Shown piece by piece: positions 33,704 to 42,988 of a stretch of 52,233 bases of DNA. The notes under the pieces are model-generated. The model saw only the letters and a list, made by a program, of their open reading frames with translations. It made no database searches and was not told where the DNA came from. Every line of letters begins with the position of its first letter. Position 1 is the stretch's first letter. This DNA is from Symbiobacteriaceae bacterium (GTDB lineage: Bacteria; Bacillota; Sulfobacillia; Symbiobacteriales; Symbiobacteriaceae). The stretch lies in NCBI GenBank assembly GCA_029239785.1, contig JARBUG010000014.1, positions 1 to 52,233 of the forward strand, read 5' to 3'. Position numbers and translations under genes: made by a program.

Positions 33704-35275
33704 TCACGTCTGCGAACGTTTGCCGAACTTGCGGAGCAACCCGGACCGGGCTTCCGCCACCTCTTCACTGCCGAAGAGAGCCCCCAGAACTACATGTACG
33801 ACCACAATCATTCCGAGCCCGGCGCCAAGACGAACCGCCTGCGCCGCAAGCCCGGAGCCATCTACAAGTCGCTGTGCCAGGGTGTATGTGCCCAACCCAG
33901 CCAGACCACCGGCCACGGCTGTGCCGGTGTGCAGCCCCACCGTGCGGAGCAGCGCCCGCAGGTCGAGCGCACCCAGCCGCCGGGCCAGCCGCCAGAGCAG
34001 GAACAGAATCGCCACCATGGTGGACAGGCTCGTGCCCAGTGCCAGGCCGCCATGACTGAGCGGCCCTACCAGCAGCAGATTGAACCCAATATTGAGGCCC
34101 ACCATGCCAATCGCGGCGATCATCGGTGTGAGGGTATCCTGCAGGGCGAAAAAGCAACGGTTCAAAAAGTCGAGCCAACCGAAAAAGAGAATACCGAGGG
34201 CGTAGAACTGCAGGGCGAAGGCCGTGGCTTCGGTGGCACGGGGGTCAAAAGCGCCCCTTTGAAAGAAGATCTGCACCACGGGCTCCCGAAACAGAATCAG
34301 CCCGACCGACATGGGCAGCAGAACGAACGACAGCATGCGCAGCCCCCGGACCAGGCTGTTGCCCAACCCGTCCAGCTGGCCCTTGGCCACCAGTTCGGCC
34401 AGGAGCGGGTACATGACGGTCGTGACCGCCGCACCGATAACCCCGTAAGGCAGGGAATTCACCCGTACCGCATAGTTGAGGGCTGATATGCTACCCTCTG
34501 CCAGACCGGAGGCCAGGTACCGGTCTACGAAATTCTGCGACTGCACGGCCAGGGTGGTCAGAATCACCGGCAGAATCAGGCGCAGAACTTGGTGGAGGTC
34601 GGGATTCCGCCAGTCGAGCACCGCCTCGTAGCGGTAACCCAGACGGGGCAGCCAGGGAACCTGCACCAGCATGGTAAAGACGGCGCCGAGGACCACGGCG
34701 TAGGCAACCCAGTGAATCTGACCGGGGCCGGAGACCATCAGCAGCCCGCCTACGACCGCCACGTTGCTGACAAAACCCATCAGGGCCGGCGGCGTGAACA
34801 TGCTGTTGGCATTCAGCACAGCCGAGGCCACGCCGGCCACCGCCAGGAAAAACATCATTGGGAGCATGATGCGGGTGAGGTTGACGGCCAGCGAAAGCGC
34901 TGCCGGCGGAAGACCCGGCACCAGCATAGGCAGGAATGACGGTGACAGCACCCACCCGAGGCCGACCAGGAGCACGGCGAGGATGAGCGTGGCATTCAGA
35001 ACGATGTTGATCAGCCGCCAGCCTGCGGCCTCGCCCCGCCGCTCTACCACGCTCCGGTACACCGGAATGACCACCATGACCAGCGCCGCCGAAACGGAGG
35101 CAAACAGGGCGGTGGGAATCTCCTGGGCGACCAGGTAGGCGTCGGTGGTGTGGGTCGCCCCGAACCGGGCTGCCAGCAGCGATTCACGAAGGTAGCCGAG
35201 CAGGCGGCTGGCAATGAGCGCCAGGCTGACCAGACCTGCCGCTTTGAAGATGGAGCGCCCACGGGCGGAGGTCAT
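33704..35275 (-). CDS. murJ: MurJ/MviN-type lipid II flippase
   Basis: This 523-aa integral membrane protein has about 14 transmembrane segments and MviN motifs: SRLLGYLRESLLAARFG near the N-terminus, QNFVDRYLASGLAEGSISALNYA in the middle and FFALQDTLTPM later. It flips lipid-linked precursors across the membrane. Its place in a glycan operon could mean a lipid-linked wall polymer repeat unit instead of, or as well as, lipid II. The start ATG at 35275 overlaps the previous stop by 4 bp. Confidence 0.93.
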   Translation of the reverse strand: MTSARGRSIFKAAGLVSLALIASRLLGYLRESLLAARFGATHTTDAYLVAQEIPTALFASVSAALVMVVIPVYRSVVERRGEAAGWRLINIVLNATLILAVLLVGLGWVLSPSFLPMLVPGLPPAALSLAVNLTRIMLPMMFFLAVAGVASAVLNANSMFTPPALMGFVSNVAVVGGLLMVSGPGQIHWVAYAVVLGAVFTMLVQVPWLPRLGYRYEAVLDWRNPDLHQVLRLILPVILTTLAVQSQNFVDRYLASGLAEGSISALNYAVRVNSLPYGVIGAAVTTVMYPLLAELVAKGQLDGLGNSLVRGLRMLSFVLLPMSVGLILFREPVVQIFFQRGAFDPRATEATAFALQFYALGILFFGWLDFLNRCFFALQDTLTPMIAAIGMVGLNIGFNLLLVGPLSHGGLALGTSLSTMVAILFLLWRLARRLGALDLRALLRTVGLHTGTAVAGGLAGLGTYTLAQRLVDGSGLAAQAVRLGAGLGMIVVVHVVLGALFGSEEVAEARSGLLRKFGKRSQT

Positions 35276-36342
35276 AGCAGTTCCTCATACATGGCCGCAG
35301 TGAGTGCGGCCATGTGCCCGGCGCCGAAGCGGTCGTGCGCCCGGCGGCGGCCCGCCTGGCCCAAGCGGGCCGCCAGGCCGGGGTCGGCCAGCAGGCGGCG
35401 CACCGCTGCGGCCAGGGCGCCCGGGTTCTCCGGCTCCACCAGCAGGCCGGTCTCGCCATCTACAACCACTTCGGGCACTCCGCCCACCCGGGTCGCCACC
35501 ACCGGGCGCCCGGCGGCCATGGCCTCGACGATCACCAGGCCCAGCCCTTCGGACCGGGAGGAGAGTACAAACACCCCGGTTTCGGCCATGAATGCGGGCA
35601 CATCGGTCACAAAGCCCCTGAACTCGACTTGCTGCGAAACACCCAACTCGGCAGCCAGTCGAGGCAACTCTTTCTCCAACAACCCCTCGCCGCCCAGGAG
35701 CAACCGCGCTTCACCGCCGCGCAACTCGGCGACTGCACGCAGCAAGACGTCGAAGCCTTTCTCCGTCTGCAGCCGCCCCAGGGCGCCGAGCACGCCCGGC
35801 ACCAGCGGTGCCTGACGATCGTACTCCGCCAAGTCTACGCCTCCGGGAATGACCCGCACCCGCCCCGGGTCGGCGCCCTGGGCGACCAGCGCCCGTTTCA
35901 CCGCCTCCGACACGGCCACAATGCGGTGGGCAAACAGCGTCACGGCCAGCTTCTTGGTCAGCCGCCCCGCCCCCCGCACCTGAATCGCCTGCTCCTCGGC
36001 CGCAGCCAGCCCGTGCTTGGTATACACAATACGAGCGCCCGCCAGAGCCGCGGCAACCCGGCCGGCCAGAGAGCCGTGGGTATGCGCGATCTGAGGGCGC
36101 CACGTGCGCATATGCGCAGTCAGCGAGCGCAGCGCCGGCCAGGAAAACGACGTGTTGGCGCCGGGATACAGAAAAACCGGAAGCCCGATACGCCGGACCG
36201 CGGCGGCCAGGTCCCCCTCCGGGCACGCGACCGCCGTGTCAAATCGATCTGCAATAGCGGGCTGGGTCAGCAGCGAGAGCACGTACCGCCCAGCCCCACC
36301 AATGTTGGTATCGCTGCAAATGTGCAGGACTCTGGGTTTCAC
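35272..36342 (-). CDS. GT4-family glycosyltransferase
   Basis: This 356-aa GT-B enzyme begins VKPRVLHICSDTNIGGAGRYV and carries the GT4 nucleotide-sugar signature SRSEGLGLVIVEAMAAGRPVV with the two conserved glutamates. The GTG start at 36342 overlaps the stop of the upstream ligase-like gene by 4 bp (GTGA). It transfers a sugar to the growing lipid-linked glycan at the cytoplasmic membrane; donor and acceptor cannot be predicted. Confidence 0.92.
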   Translation of the reverse strand: MKPRVLHICSDTNIGGAGRYVLSLLTQPAIADRFDTAVACPEGDLAAAVRRIGLPVFLYPGANTSFSWPALRSLTAHMRTWRPQIAHTHGSLAGRVAAALAGARIVYTKHGLAAAEEQAIQVRGAGRLTKKLAVTLFAHRIVAVSEAVKRALVAQGADPGRVRVIPGGVDLAEYDRQAPLVPGVLGALGRLQTEKGFDVLLRAVAELRGGEARLLLGGEGLLEKELPRLAAELGVSQQVEFRGFVTDVPAFMAETGVFVLSSRSEGLGLVIVEAMAAGRPVVATRVGGVPEVVVDGETGLLVEPENPGALAAAVRRLLADPGLAARLGQAGRRRAHDRFGAGHMAALTAAMYEELL

Positions 36343-37964
36343 GCCTTTGCGCCCTCTTTGTCTCCCAGTGCCAGTCCCATGCCCAGGCCGGCCACGGCCC
36401 AGAACGAGATCAGCAGCTTGGGGTTGTACCAAATATGCTCGGCCCAGGCGTGAACGAGCACGCCGACCATAGCGGCGGCCACGGCCGCAACCACCGGGCT
36501 CCGCAGTTTCTGCGCCCCGACCACCAGCGTCCGGCGCACTACCGTAAACAGAGACCACAGAATGGTCAGGAGCCCGAATATGCCCGTTTCCGCCCACATT
36601 TGCAGGTAGGTGTTATGGGCGTGAGCTGCCCGGGCGCCCGACAGCATGAACTCCTGGTACACATCAGTAAAGGCCTTCCCACCGAGCCCCGAGCCGAGCA
36701 CCCAGAACTTCTGGATCAAGGCCAGAACACCAACGCGAATATTGTTCCGGTACACGTTCGACGTGTGCTTCGGGTCGAGCGCCGTCGCCACGCGGGCTTT
36801 GATCGAGGCAGGCGCGACAATCCAGGCAGCAATCGCAGCCAGGACCAGGAGGAACGACCACCGTGCGGTCCGCAGCAGAATGAACACACAGGCAGCCACA
36901 GCGAAGGCAGCCCAGCCCGCCCGCGACTGCGTCAGCAACAGGGCGATACCCAACAGCCCGATGACGCCGGTAAGCAGCCAGCGACGCTTGGGCTGCTGGA
37001 CCCACAGGCCCACTACGATCGGCGTGTAGAGTTCGATAAACTCCGCCAGGTAGTTGGGGTTGTTCATACCGGCGAACGTCCGAACCAGATTGCCTTCGGA
37101 AGGGTCAACCCAGTTTTCCTCAACCACCGGTGGGAACTTGAACTGATACATGGCCCAAAGCGCCATCAACACGCCAGCGACCATGACCGGCCCCATAAAG
37201 GCCGCCACGTCCCGCGTGTTTCGGGTCAGGTTGACCATCAAAAAGAAGGCCAGCCCCGCCGTTACCCACAGGATGAAGGTCTGCATGCTGGCGGCGCGGT
37301 CCGCGCTCTGCCAGGTGGCAGCACCGGCCACCAGCAGGAAACTGAGCAGCGGCACAAAGGCGGACGAAGCCCGCCAGGAAAAGTCGCCGGTAAACACTTT
37401 GGCGAGCAGCCAGAGTCCCGCGACACCCCACACACCCAGCACCAGCAAGATGGTTGGGTTCAGACCACCCTGACCTTCGCCTGGGCTGGGAATCAGGGCG
37501 ATCAGGCCCAGTGCGGCGCCCAGCAGAGGCAATAAAGGCGAAACGGTCCGCTGATCGGACTCGGCGGGCGCCAGTTCGGTATCACCTGCGTACCCAACGG
37601 CCGTCTGACAAAGGAAGCTCGAAGCAAAGTAGGGCTGGAACCAACGAATAACGGCCTTACCCGCACGAACGAATAGACTCGACTCCCATGTTCCCAAAAA
37701 GAAGGGCACTGCCCTGCGGACTGGCCGGGCAACCCAACCGTTGAAAGCCAGCAGGAACCGGCCGATCAGGCTCCGGGAAAACGCCTCGCTGTCCGGCCAG
37801 TCAGACAGTACTATGCGCCCCACCACACTGTGCGGGCCAACGCGCCCGATGTACCGGAACACGGCAGTGATCGCCCGGTAGATGAGGCTCCCTTCCCACA
37901 CGCTCAGCAACCAGGTCAGGAAGTAGCTCGACTCCCAGGCGCCCTGCCAATCGAACTGCGCCAT
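36339..37964 (-). CDS. O-antigen ligase/polymerase-like membrane protein (Wzy_C)
   Basis: This 541-aa protein has about 10-12 membrane segments after a 120-residue N-terminal region with short amphipathic helices. The large loop region has NNPNYLAEF, SRAGWAAF and HAHNTYLQMWAETGIFGLL, matching the Wzy_C/WaaL pattern including the conserved His and Arg. In Gram-positives such proteins polymerise or ligate surface glycans outside the membrane. It lies in the middle of the glycan operon, upstream of a GT4 gene. Confidence 0.9.
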   Translation of the reverse strand: MAQFDWQGAWESSYFLTWLLSVWEGSLIYRAITAVFRYIGRVGPHSVVGRIVLSDWPDSEAFSRSLIGRFLLAFNGWVARPVRRAVPFFLGTWESSLFVRAGKAVIRWFQPYFASSFLCQTAVGYAGDTELAPAESDQRTVSPLLPLLGAALGLIALIPSPGEGQGGLNPTILLVLGVWGVAGLWLLAKVFTGDFSWRASSAFVPLLSFLLVAGAATWQSADRAASMQTFILWVTAGLAFFLMVNLTRNTRDVAAFMGPVMVAGVLMALWAMYQFKFPPVVEENWVDPSEGNLVRTFAGMNNPNYLAEFIELYTPIVVGLWVQQPKRRWLLTGVIGLLGIALLLTQSRAGWAAFAVAACVFILLRTARWSFLLVLAAIAAWIVAPASIKARVATALDPKHTSNVYRNNIRVGVLALIQKFWVLGSGLGGKAFTDVYQEFMLSGARAAHAHNTYLQMWAETGIFGLLTILWSLFTVVRRTLVVGAQKLRSPVVAAVAAAMVGVLVHAWAEHIWYNPKLLISFWAVAGLGMGLALGDKEGAKA

Positions 37965-37982
37965 GCGAACACCTTCCTAGTC

Positions 37983-38468
37983 CTAGGGCTTCGGAGCGAT
38001 CGGCAGATCGATCAGCACGGGCTGGAAAGCCCACTCGGGTGTTTTCAGTTCGAAAAGCCGGCCACCGCGCAACTCGATGCCACCGAGGGAAGAGCCGTTC
38101 GAGGTGACCCGACCGGTGCCCTCCACCGTGATTGTCAGGTCTACCCTGGTCTTGGACTCGTACTCCTTTTCGGGGCCAACGATCATCGTAGGCTTGGTCT
38201 CCGCAGCGACGATCTTCCCCATATGGGCGTTTGACTTGCTGTCGTAGACCTCCACCCCGGGCCGAAGAAAGGCCACGGTCGGCTGCGTAACGTTGGGCAG
38301 GTAGAACTTTACCTGTACCGTCTTGGTCTCCCCAGCCGGCGCCGCTGCCTCCTTGGTCATCGCCTTATAGCCAAAGCGACCAGCCACGGCCACGACAGCC
38401 AGCACAACAACCAGGTCCAGCAGGTTAACCTTTCCGAACAGCCGTCCCTTTTGATCGATGATTGTCAC
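37983..38468 (-). CDS. DUF4330-like membrane-anchored protein
   Basis: This 161-aa protein starts MTIIDQKGRLFGKVNLLDLVV, typical of DUF4330, with one N-terminal membrane segment (about 14-34) and a beta-rich extracellular domain (about 48-161). The GTG start follows the stop of the preceding GT4 gene with no gap. Function is unknown; by position it may assist glycan assembly or export. Confidence 0.85.
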   Translation of the reverse strand: MTIIDQKGRLFGKVNLLDLVVVLAVVAVAGRFGYKAMTKEAAAPAGETKTVQVKFYLPNVTQPTVAFLRPGVEVYDSKSNAHMGKIVAAETKPTMIVGPEKEYESKTRVDLTITVEGTGRVTSNGSSLGGIELRGGRLFELKTPEWAFQPVLIDLPIAPKP

Positions 38469-39599
38469 CTAAAGCACCTCCGCGTACACGTCCAGAATCT
38501 GCGTTGTAATGGCTTCGATTGATAAGTTCTCCACCACGTAGCGCCGCCCCATTTCACCGCACTGCTCCCGCAGGGCGGAAGCGTCCGGTTTTAGCAGGCG
38601 CGCCACATCGGCAGCCATCTCCTGCGCATGCAGCGGCCGCCCGCCCTCCCGGGCGGTAAAGTTGGCCGCCGCCCACTCCTGCAGGCGCTCCGGGGTCAGA
38701 ATTCCCCGGTAGCCGCCCTCTCCGGCTACAACCACGGCGCGGGAACAGGCCATGCCCTCAATGGCCGTACGGGCAACGGCCACCACACAATCCGCCAGGT
38801 TGAAGAACCGGGGCACGTCCAGTCGCAAGCCTACGGCCACAGCCGCCTGCCGCCCCATGCGGGCATTCAGTTCCTCCGCCCGCCGGCGGACCTCGGCGCC
38901 CCGGTCACCGTCGCCGAGCACCCAGAGCCGCACACCAGGGATTTCGCGTTCGATCAGCGGCAGCGCCTCGAACAACGTCATCGCCACATCGGCGAAGGGG
39001 CCGTCCAGCCGGCTGGCATGGACCACGTGCGGAGCGGAAGCCTGCACGCCGAACTCGGTCAGGAGCGGAGCGATATCAAGCCCCGGGCGAAAGAGGTTCG
39101 TATCAAAACCGTTCGCCACCACCCGCACCTGCGAAGCCGGGGCGCCTAATCGCTCGATTAAGTGGCGGCGCACATCATCACTCACGGCGATGGTGCGGTC
39201 GCCAAACGTGGTCAGGAATTTCCAGGGGAAACCGGCGTTGTAGACGCCATGGTACGTGGTTACAAACGGCATGGGGCGTCCACGCAGCGCCAGCGACGTA
39301 AGCCAGGCCGGAATGCGGGCGTGCGCATGGACCAGCCCGACTTGCTGCTCCTGCAGCAACCGCCGCAAACGGCGATAAGCCCGGAACAGCACGACCGGGC
39401 TGCGGGAGGCCATTGGCACTTCCACATGGGGAATGTCTGCCTCGGCCAGCATGGAGACCATTCTCCCGCCCGCCGATGCAACCATGACCTTATGCCCGCG
39501 GCGCTTAATCTCGCGCGCCAGGCTGATCACATGGGTCTCCGCCCCGCCCAGGTCCAGAGCCATAGCGGCCAGCAAAATGGGTGGAATGGTTGTTTTCAT
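38469..39599 (-). CDS. GT4-like glycosyltransferase, first gene of the glycan operon
   Basis: This 376-aa GT-B protein has MALDLGGAETHVISLAREIKRRG at the N-terminus, VHAHARIPAW, and a C-terminal VAVARTAIEGMACSRAVVV segment that corresponds to the E-x7-E signature with the first Glu replaced. This variant occurs in some GT4-like enzymes and may alter catalysis. It has its own promoter about 70 bp upstream, with a hairpin CCGGCGGC/GCCGCCGG in the leader just before the ribosome binding site. It heads an operon of eight genes reading to 31,084. Confidence 0.88.
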   Translation of the reverse strand: MKTTIPPILLAAMALDLGGAETHVISLAREIKRRGHKVMVASAGGRMVSMLAEADIPHVEVPMASRSPVVLFRAYRRLRRLLQEQQVGLVHAHARIPAWLTSLALRGRPMPFVTTYHGVYNAGFPWKFLTTFGDRTIAVSDDVRRHLIERLGAPASQVRVVANGFDTNLFRPGLDIAPLLTEFGVQASAPHVVHASRLDGPFADVAMTLFEALPLIEREIPGVRLWVLGDGDRGAEVRRRAEELNARMGRQAAVAVGLRLDVPRFFNLADCVVAVARTAIEGMACSRAVVVAGEGGYRGILTPERLQEWAAANFTAREGGRPLHAQEMAADVARLLKPDASALREQCGEMGRRYVVENLSIEAITTQILDVYAEVL

Positions 39600-39669
39600 G
39601 GGTGCGCTGTTCCCCCCAGCCGGCGGCGTTCAATGCCGCCGGACCCAGACTCTTCAGGCTGTCCTCGCC

Positions 39670-39698
39670 ATTTTACACGTTGGGCATGCGTCGGACAA
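39670..39698 (-). promoter_or_regulatory. Promoter of the surface-glycan operon
   Basis: TTGTCC (39693-39698) and TAAAAT (39670-39675) with a 17-bp spacer on the minus strand, preceded by an AT-rich stretch. A start near 39663 leaves a leader with an 8-bp hairpin (39619-39641) just upstream of the first gene. Confidence 0.65.
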
Positions 39699-39714
39699 GT
39701 GTGATTGGTAAATA

Positions 39715-40368
39715 TTACTGTCCAGCGGACCTCACGGTGTACGGACCCTTCACGATGAGAATCAGGTCTGCCTGCGCCAGCATGCCACGCCCGTCAGACA
39801 CGGGAATCACGAGCAAATGGTTCGGCGGCACCTGCGCACCCTGCCACAGGTCTACACCGTCGGTCGCGTCAAGCACGCCGCCCATCGCGCTGACGATGGC
39901 CGTCGCCTTGCCGCCCCGCAGCACCATTTCGGTGCCGCTCTCACCCAGAATGGTAGAACCCTTGGGCACACGGACGACCTCGAATGACGACTTCATCTGC
40001 GCCAGGCGGCTTTCCAAGTACGCCGCATCAATGCCACCCGTGCCGCCGGTACCGCCCGCGGCGACCTTGGCATCCACATAGGCCTTGTCGGCCAACCCGG
40101 CCACCTTGCCGTCAACGTACGACTTCTGGGCCATGCCCGCCACCAGGCCATCCACATAAGCCTTATCCACAAGCCGCGCCACAGCCTGATCGATGTACTC
40201 CTTGCTGACAAACTGGGCGACAGCTTCATCCACATAGCTTTTCGTCACCAGGGGATCATCCACCGTCCCCGGCTCACCCGTTGCTGCAAAAGCACCACTT
40301 ACCCAAGATCCCGCCCCCAAGAGACCGGCAACAGCTACAAGCGTAATTACAGCACGTCTCATCATCAT
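39715..40368 (-). CDS. Secreted protein with five 13-residue YVD repeats
   Basis: This 217-aa protein has a signal peptide (about 1-29) and five units of exactly 13 residues starting at K43, K56, K69, K82 and K95, each of the form K-x-Y-[VI]-D-x-x-V-A. The repeats probably form an elongated or trimeric coiled structure, as in some fibre proteins. A Gly-Thr-rich linker (105-112) leads to a C-terminal beta domain (about 128-211) with VVRVPKGSTILGESGTEMVL and PPNHLLVIP. Such C-terminal domains occur in surface proteins of Firmicutes, function unknown. The ATG at 40368 follows GGGAGG; two more ATG codons follow directly. Confidence 0.85.
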   Translation of the reverse strand: MMMRRAVITLVAVAGLLGAGSWVSGAFAATGEPGTVDDPLVTKSYVDEAVAQFVSKEYIDQAVARLVDKAYVDGLVAGMAQKSYVDGKVAGLADKAYVDAKVAAGGTGGTGGIDAAYLESRLAQMKSSFEVVRVPKGSTILGESGTEMVLRGGKATAIVSAMGGVLDATDGVDLWQGAQVPPNHLLVIPVSDGRGMLAQADLILIVKGPYTVRSAGQ

Positions 40369-40498
40369 GACAGCATCCTCCCGATCTCGATTGACTCCCT
40401 GCCCTAAAGATTCGCTCCGCTGAACGCTAACCCTGTTGGTAAATTTCCGGGGTCTATTCCCGCGCCTGTCCCGATAGGAATACTGCGGGGTGAGACTC

Positions 40499-41836
40499 AT
40501 GCGTCACCAGAAACAGATGATCGCACTGGCCATCTGCGCCGTCCTGATCAGCGGTGTGGCCGGCACATACAACGGGCTGTCGGCCCGCGCCGCCTCTCCT
40601 CATCAGACGGAAGAACTGCAGGTACAAGTTTCGCCTGGCTATGCAATTCGCATGGCGGCCGACCAGTTTTCCGCGCCAGTCGGCCTCGCAGCAGGCGACC
40701 GGGGCGATGTTTTCGTCGCCGAAGCGGGCCGGCTCGACGGCACGGTGCCCCGCGTCCTGAAACTCGGCAGGAACAACAAGCACGTTGTCGTGGCCGATGA
40801 TTTCAAGGCGCCCCTTACCGGCCTGACCTGGTATGAAGGGAGACTCTACGTCGCCTATGTGGGCGGGGTGGACATGCTCGACCCCGCCACAGGCAACCAC
40901 CACCCGATTCTCGCCAAACTCCCGGCCGGCGGCGACTACCCCAACGGGGCCGTCGTCTTCGGGCCTGATGGCAAACTCTACTTTGGCATCGGTTCCGCCA
41001 CCAACAGCGGGGTGGTGGGTCTGGACAACATTACCCGTGGGTGGGTTGCCGCCGCCCCTGACGTCCGCGACATCCCCTGCAGGGAGATCAAACTGAAGGG
41101 TCTTAACTTCAACGTGAACAACCCGCTCACGGCCAAAGACCCGCACGACGAGGCCGCCACGGGCGCCTTCTCGCCCTTTGGCACCACCACGGCCCGCAAC
41201 CAGGTCATTCCCGGCGCCCTGCCCTGCAACGGCGCCATTCTGCGGGCCAACCCCGACGGCACCAGCCTCGAAATGGTCGCGTGGGGCATGCGGTACCCCG
41301 CCGGGCTCAACTTCGCCCCGGGCGGCGACCTGTACTTTACCATGCAAGGGTTTGAAGAGCGGGGCAGCCGGCCCATCGTCGGTGACCGCGACTACCTGTA
41401 CAAAGCAGTGCCAGGTGAATGGTACGGCTGGCCAGACTTTGCCGGCAACCGCTCGGTGACCAGCGAGCAGTTCCAGAAGCCCGGCAGCCCCGTCTCGCCC
41501 CTCCTGGCAGAGGTCCCGGGCCAGCCGCCGTTGCCTATTACCTCCTTCGCGCACGGCTCGGGTGCTTCCGGCCTCCTCTTCCCGCCGGACTCCTTCGGGC
41601 TGAGCGGCGACGGGCTGGTTGCCATGACCGGCAACATGGTCGTGCGCGTGAATCCGAAAACCGGCGCATCGGCGCCGTTCCTCAAAAACGTCGGGCGCCC
41701 CGTCGCCCTCGCCACCGGCCCAAAAGGCACCGTCTACCTCCTGGACTACGGCCAGACCCGGCCCGGCACCGCCGGCCCCGAGGCGGTCCCGGGCACCGGG
41801 CGCCTCTGGCGCATCGACTGGACCGCCCACAAATAA
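40499..41836 (+). CDS. Secreted beta-propeller protein (sugar dehydrogenase/NHL-like)
   Basis: This 445-aa protein has a signal peptide (about 1-32) and a six-bladed propeller layout similar to PQQ-dependent glucose/sorbosone dehydrogenases. Blades show GLAAGDRGDVFVAE, VFGPDGKLYFGIGS and GGDLYFTMQGFEERGSRP. GEWYGWPDFAG and FAHGSGASGLLF are segments common in this group. Whether it binds PQQ is unknown; many Gram-positive relatives have no known cofactor. The ATG at 40499 lies 5-6 nt after GGGGTGA. It is divergent from the repeat protein gene and convergent with prfB. Confidence 0.88.
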   Translation: MRHQKQMIALAICAVLISGVAGTYNGLSARAASPHQTEELQVQVSPGYAIRMAADQFSAPVGLAAGDRGDVFVAEAGRLDGTVPRVLKLGRNNKHVVVADDFKAPLTGLTWYEGRLYVAYVGGVDMLDPATGNHHPILAKLPAGGDYPNGAVVFGPDGKLYFGIGSATNSGVVGLDNITRGWVAAAPDVRDIPCREIKLKGLNFNVNNPLTAKDPHDEAATGAFSPFGTTTARNQVIPGALPCNGAILRANPDGTSLEMVAWGMRYPAGLNFAPGGDLYFTMQGFEERGSRPIVGDRDYLYKAVPGEWYGWPDFAGNRSVTSEQFQKPGSPVSPLLAEVPGQPPLPITSFAHGSGASGLLFPPDSFGLSGDGLVAMTGNMVVRVNPKTGASAPFLKNVGRPVALATGPKGTVYLLDYGQTRPGTAGPEAVPGTGRLWRIDWTAHK

Positions 41837-41866
41837 AACCGCCGGGGCACGCACGCCCCGGCGGTT
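41837..41866. terminator. Terminator between the propeller gene and prfB
   Basis: A perfect 12-bp stem AACCGCCGGGGC / GCCCCGGCGGTT with a 6-nt loop. TTTTATTTG follows on the minus strand, so it fits prfB best; it also lies directly after the stop of the convergent propeller gene. Confidence 0.9.
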
Positions 41867-41871
41867 CCCAA

Positions 41872-42988
41872 TTACTTCTCCAACTCGCCCTTCGCCCGCT
41901 TCTCCAGGTACCCATAAATGAACGGGTCCAATTCCCCATCCATCACGGCCTGCACGTTTCCCATTTCCACCCCGCTCCGGTGGTCCTTGACCATCTGATA
42001 GGGCTGGAAAACGTAGCTGCGAATCTGGCTGCCCCAGGTAATCTCCATTTGCGGACCACGCACCTGGGTCAGTTCCTTGTTCTGCTCCTCGATCTTCAGT
42101 TCTACCAACTTGGAGCGCAGCATGGTCATGGCCTGGACGCGGTTTTGAATCTGCGAGCGCTCCTGCTGGCAGGCCACCACAATGCCGGTGGGCAAATGCG
42201 TCAGCCGCACAGCCGAATCGGTCTTGTTAATGTGCTGGCCACCGGCGCCGCTGGCCCGGTACGTATCTACCCGCAGGTCCTCGGACCGGATCTCAATATC
42301 ATCGACTTCCTCGTCCACTTCCGGCATCACTTCCACCGCCGCGAACGACGTATGCCGGCGCCCGGAAGCATCGAAGGGCGAAATGCGCACCAGGCGGTGC
42401 ACACCCATTTCCGGCTGCAGGAAACCGTACGCGTACAGTCCCCGAACCGCCATGGTGACACTCTTCGTGCCCGCCTCATCGCCAGCGAGATAGTCTAAAA
42501 TCTCGACCTTATATTTATGCTGCTCACCCCACCGGATGAACATCCGCTGCAGCATGGAAGCCCAGTCCTGTGCCTCCGTGCCACCGGCACCGGCGTGGAT
42601 CGTGACGATCGCGTTGAAGGAATCGTACTTTCCGCTCAGCAGAATCTGCAGCTCAAACTGGTGAATCTCCTTGTCGAGCAGGTCGCCCTCGCGGTTGGCC
42701 TCCGCCAGCAGTTCGGAGTCGCCGGACTCCTCGGCCAGCGAAATAGTCACGGCCAAATCGTCCACCCGGGCCTGCAGACCTTTCAAATGGTCGATTGGCT
42801 CCTTTAGCGCTGCCACATGCTTCATGGTCTTCTGGGCCTGGGCCTGGTCATTCCAGAAATCGGGCGCCGCCACTCTGTGCTCCAGCTCCGAAATCTGCTC
42901 CAAACGTCCTTCGACGTCAAAGAGACCTCCGTAAATCGACAAGCTTCGCTTCCAGCCGCTTTGCGCGGTCATACAGATCCTCGAACAT
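41872..42988 (-). CDS. prfB: Peptide chain release factor 2 (programmed +1 frameshift)
   Basis: RF2 ends translation at UGA and UAA. The ATG at 42988, after GAGGAGG, opens a 23-codon frame ending in CTT followed by TGA at 42917-42919. A +1 shift joins it to the main frame starting DVEGRLEQISELEHR, giving 371 aa. The classical autoregulatory slippery site is present. The main frame has RISPFDASGRRHTSF with the SPF anticodon-like motif and the catalytic GAGGQHINKTDSAVR loop. A continuous reading from 43014 in the main frame would give an abnormal N-terminus and is rejected. In B. subtilis prfB follows secA; here five minus-strand genes and comER lie between. Confidence 0.97.
42916..42931 (-). 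promoter_or_regulatory. prfB +1 frameshift site
   Basis: On the minus strand the sequence CGGAGGTCTCTTTGAC holds an internal Shine-Dalgarno (GGAGG, 42926-42930), a 3-nt spacer, the slippery CTT (42920-42922) and the in-frame TGA (42917-42919) followed by C. Spacing equals that of the E. coli site. Low RF2 slows termination at the TGA and allows the shift. Confidence 0.96.

Noticed and set aside
40490-41854. Long minus-strand frame opposite the beta-propeller gene
   Set aside because: The plus-strand protein has a signal peptide, a ribosome binding site and propeller motifs; the minus frame has none.
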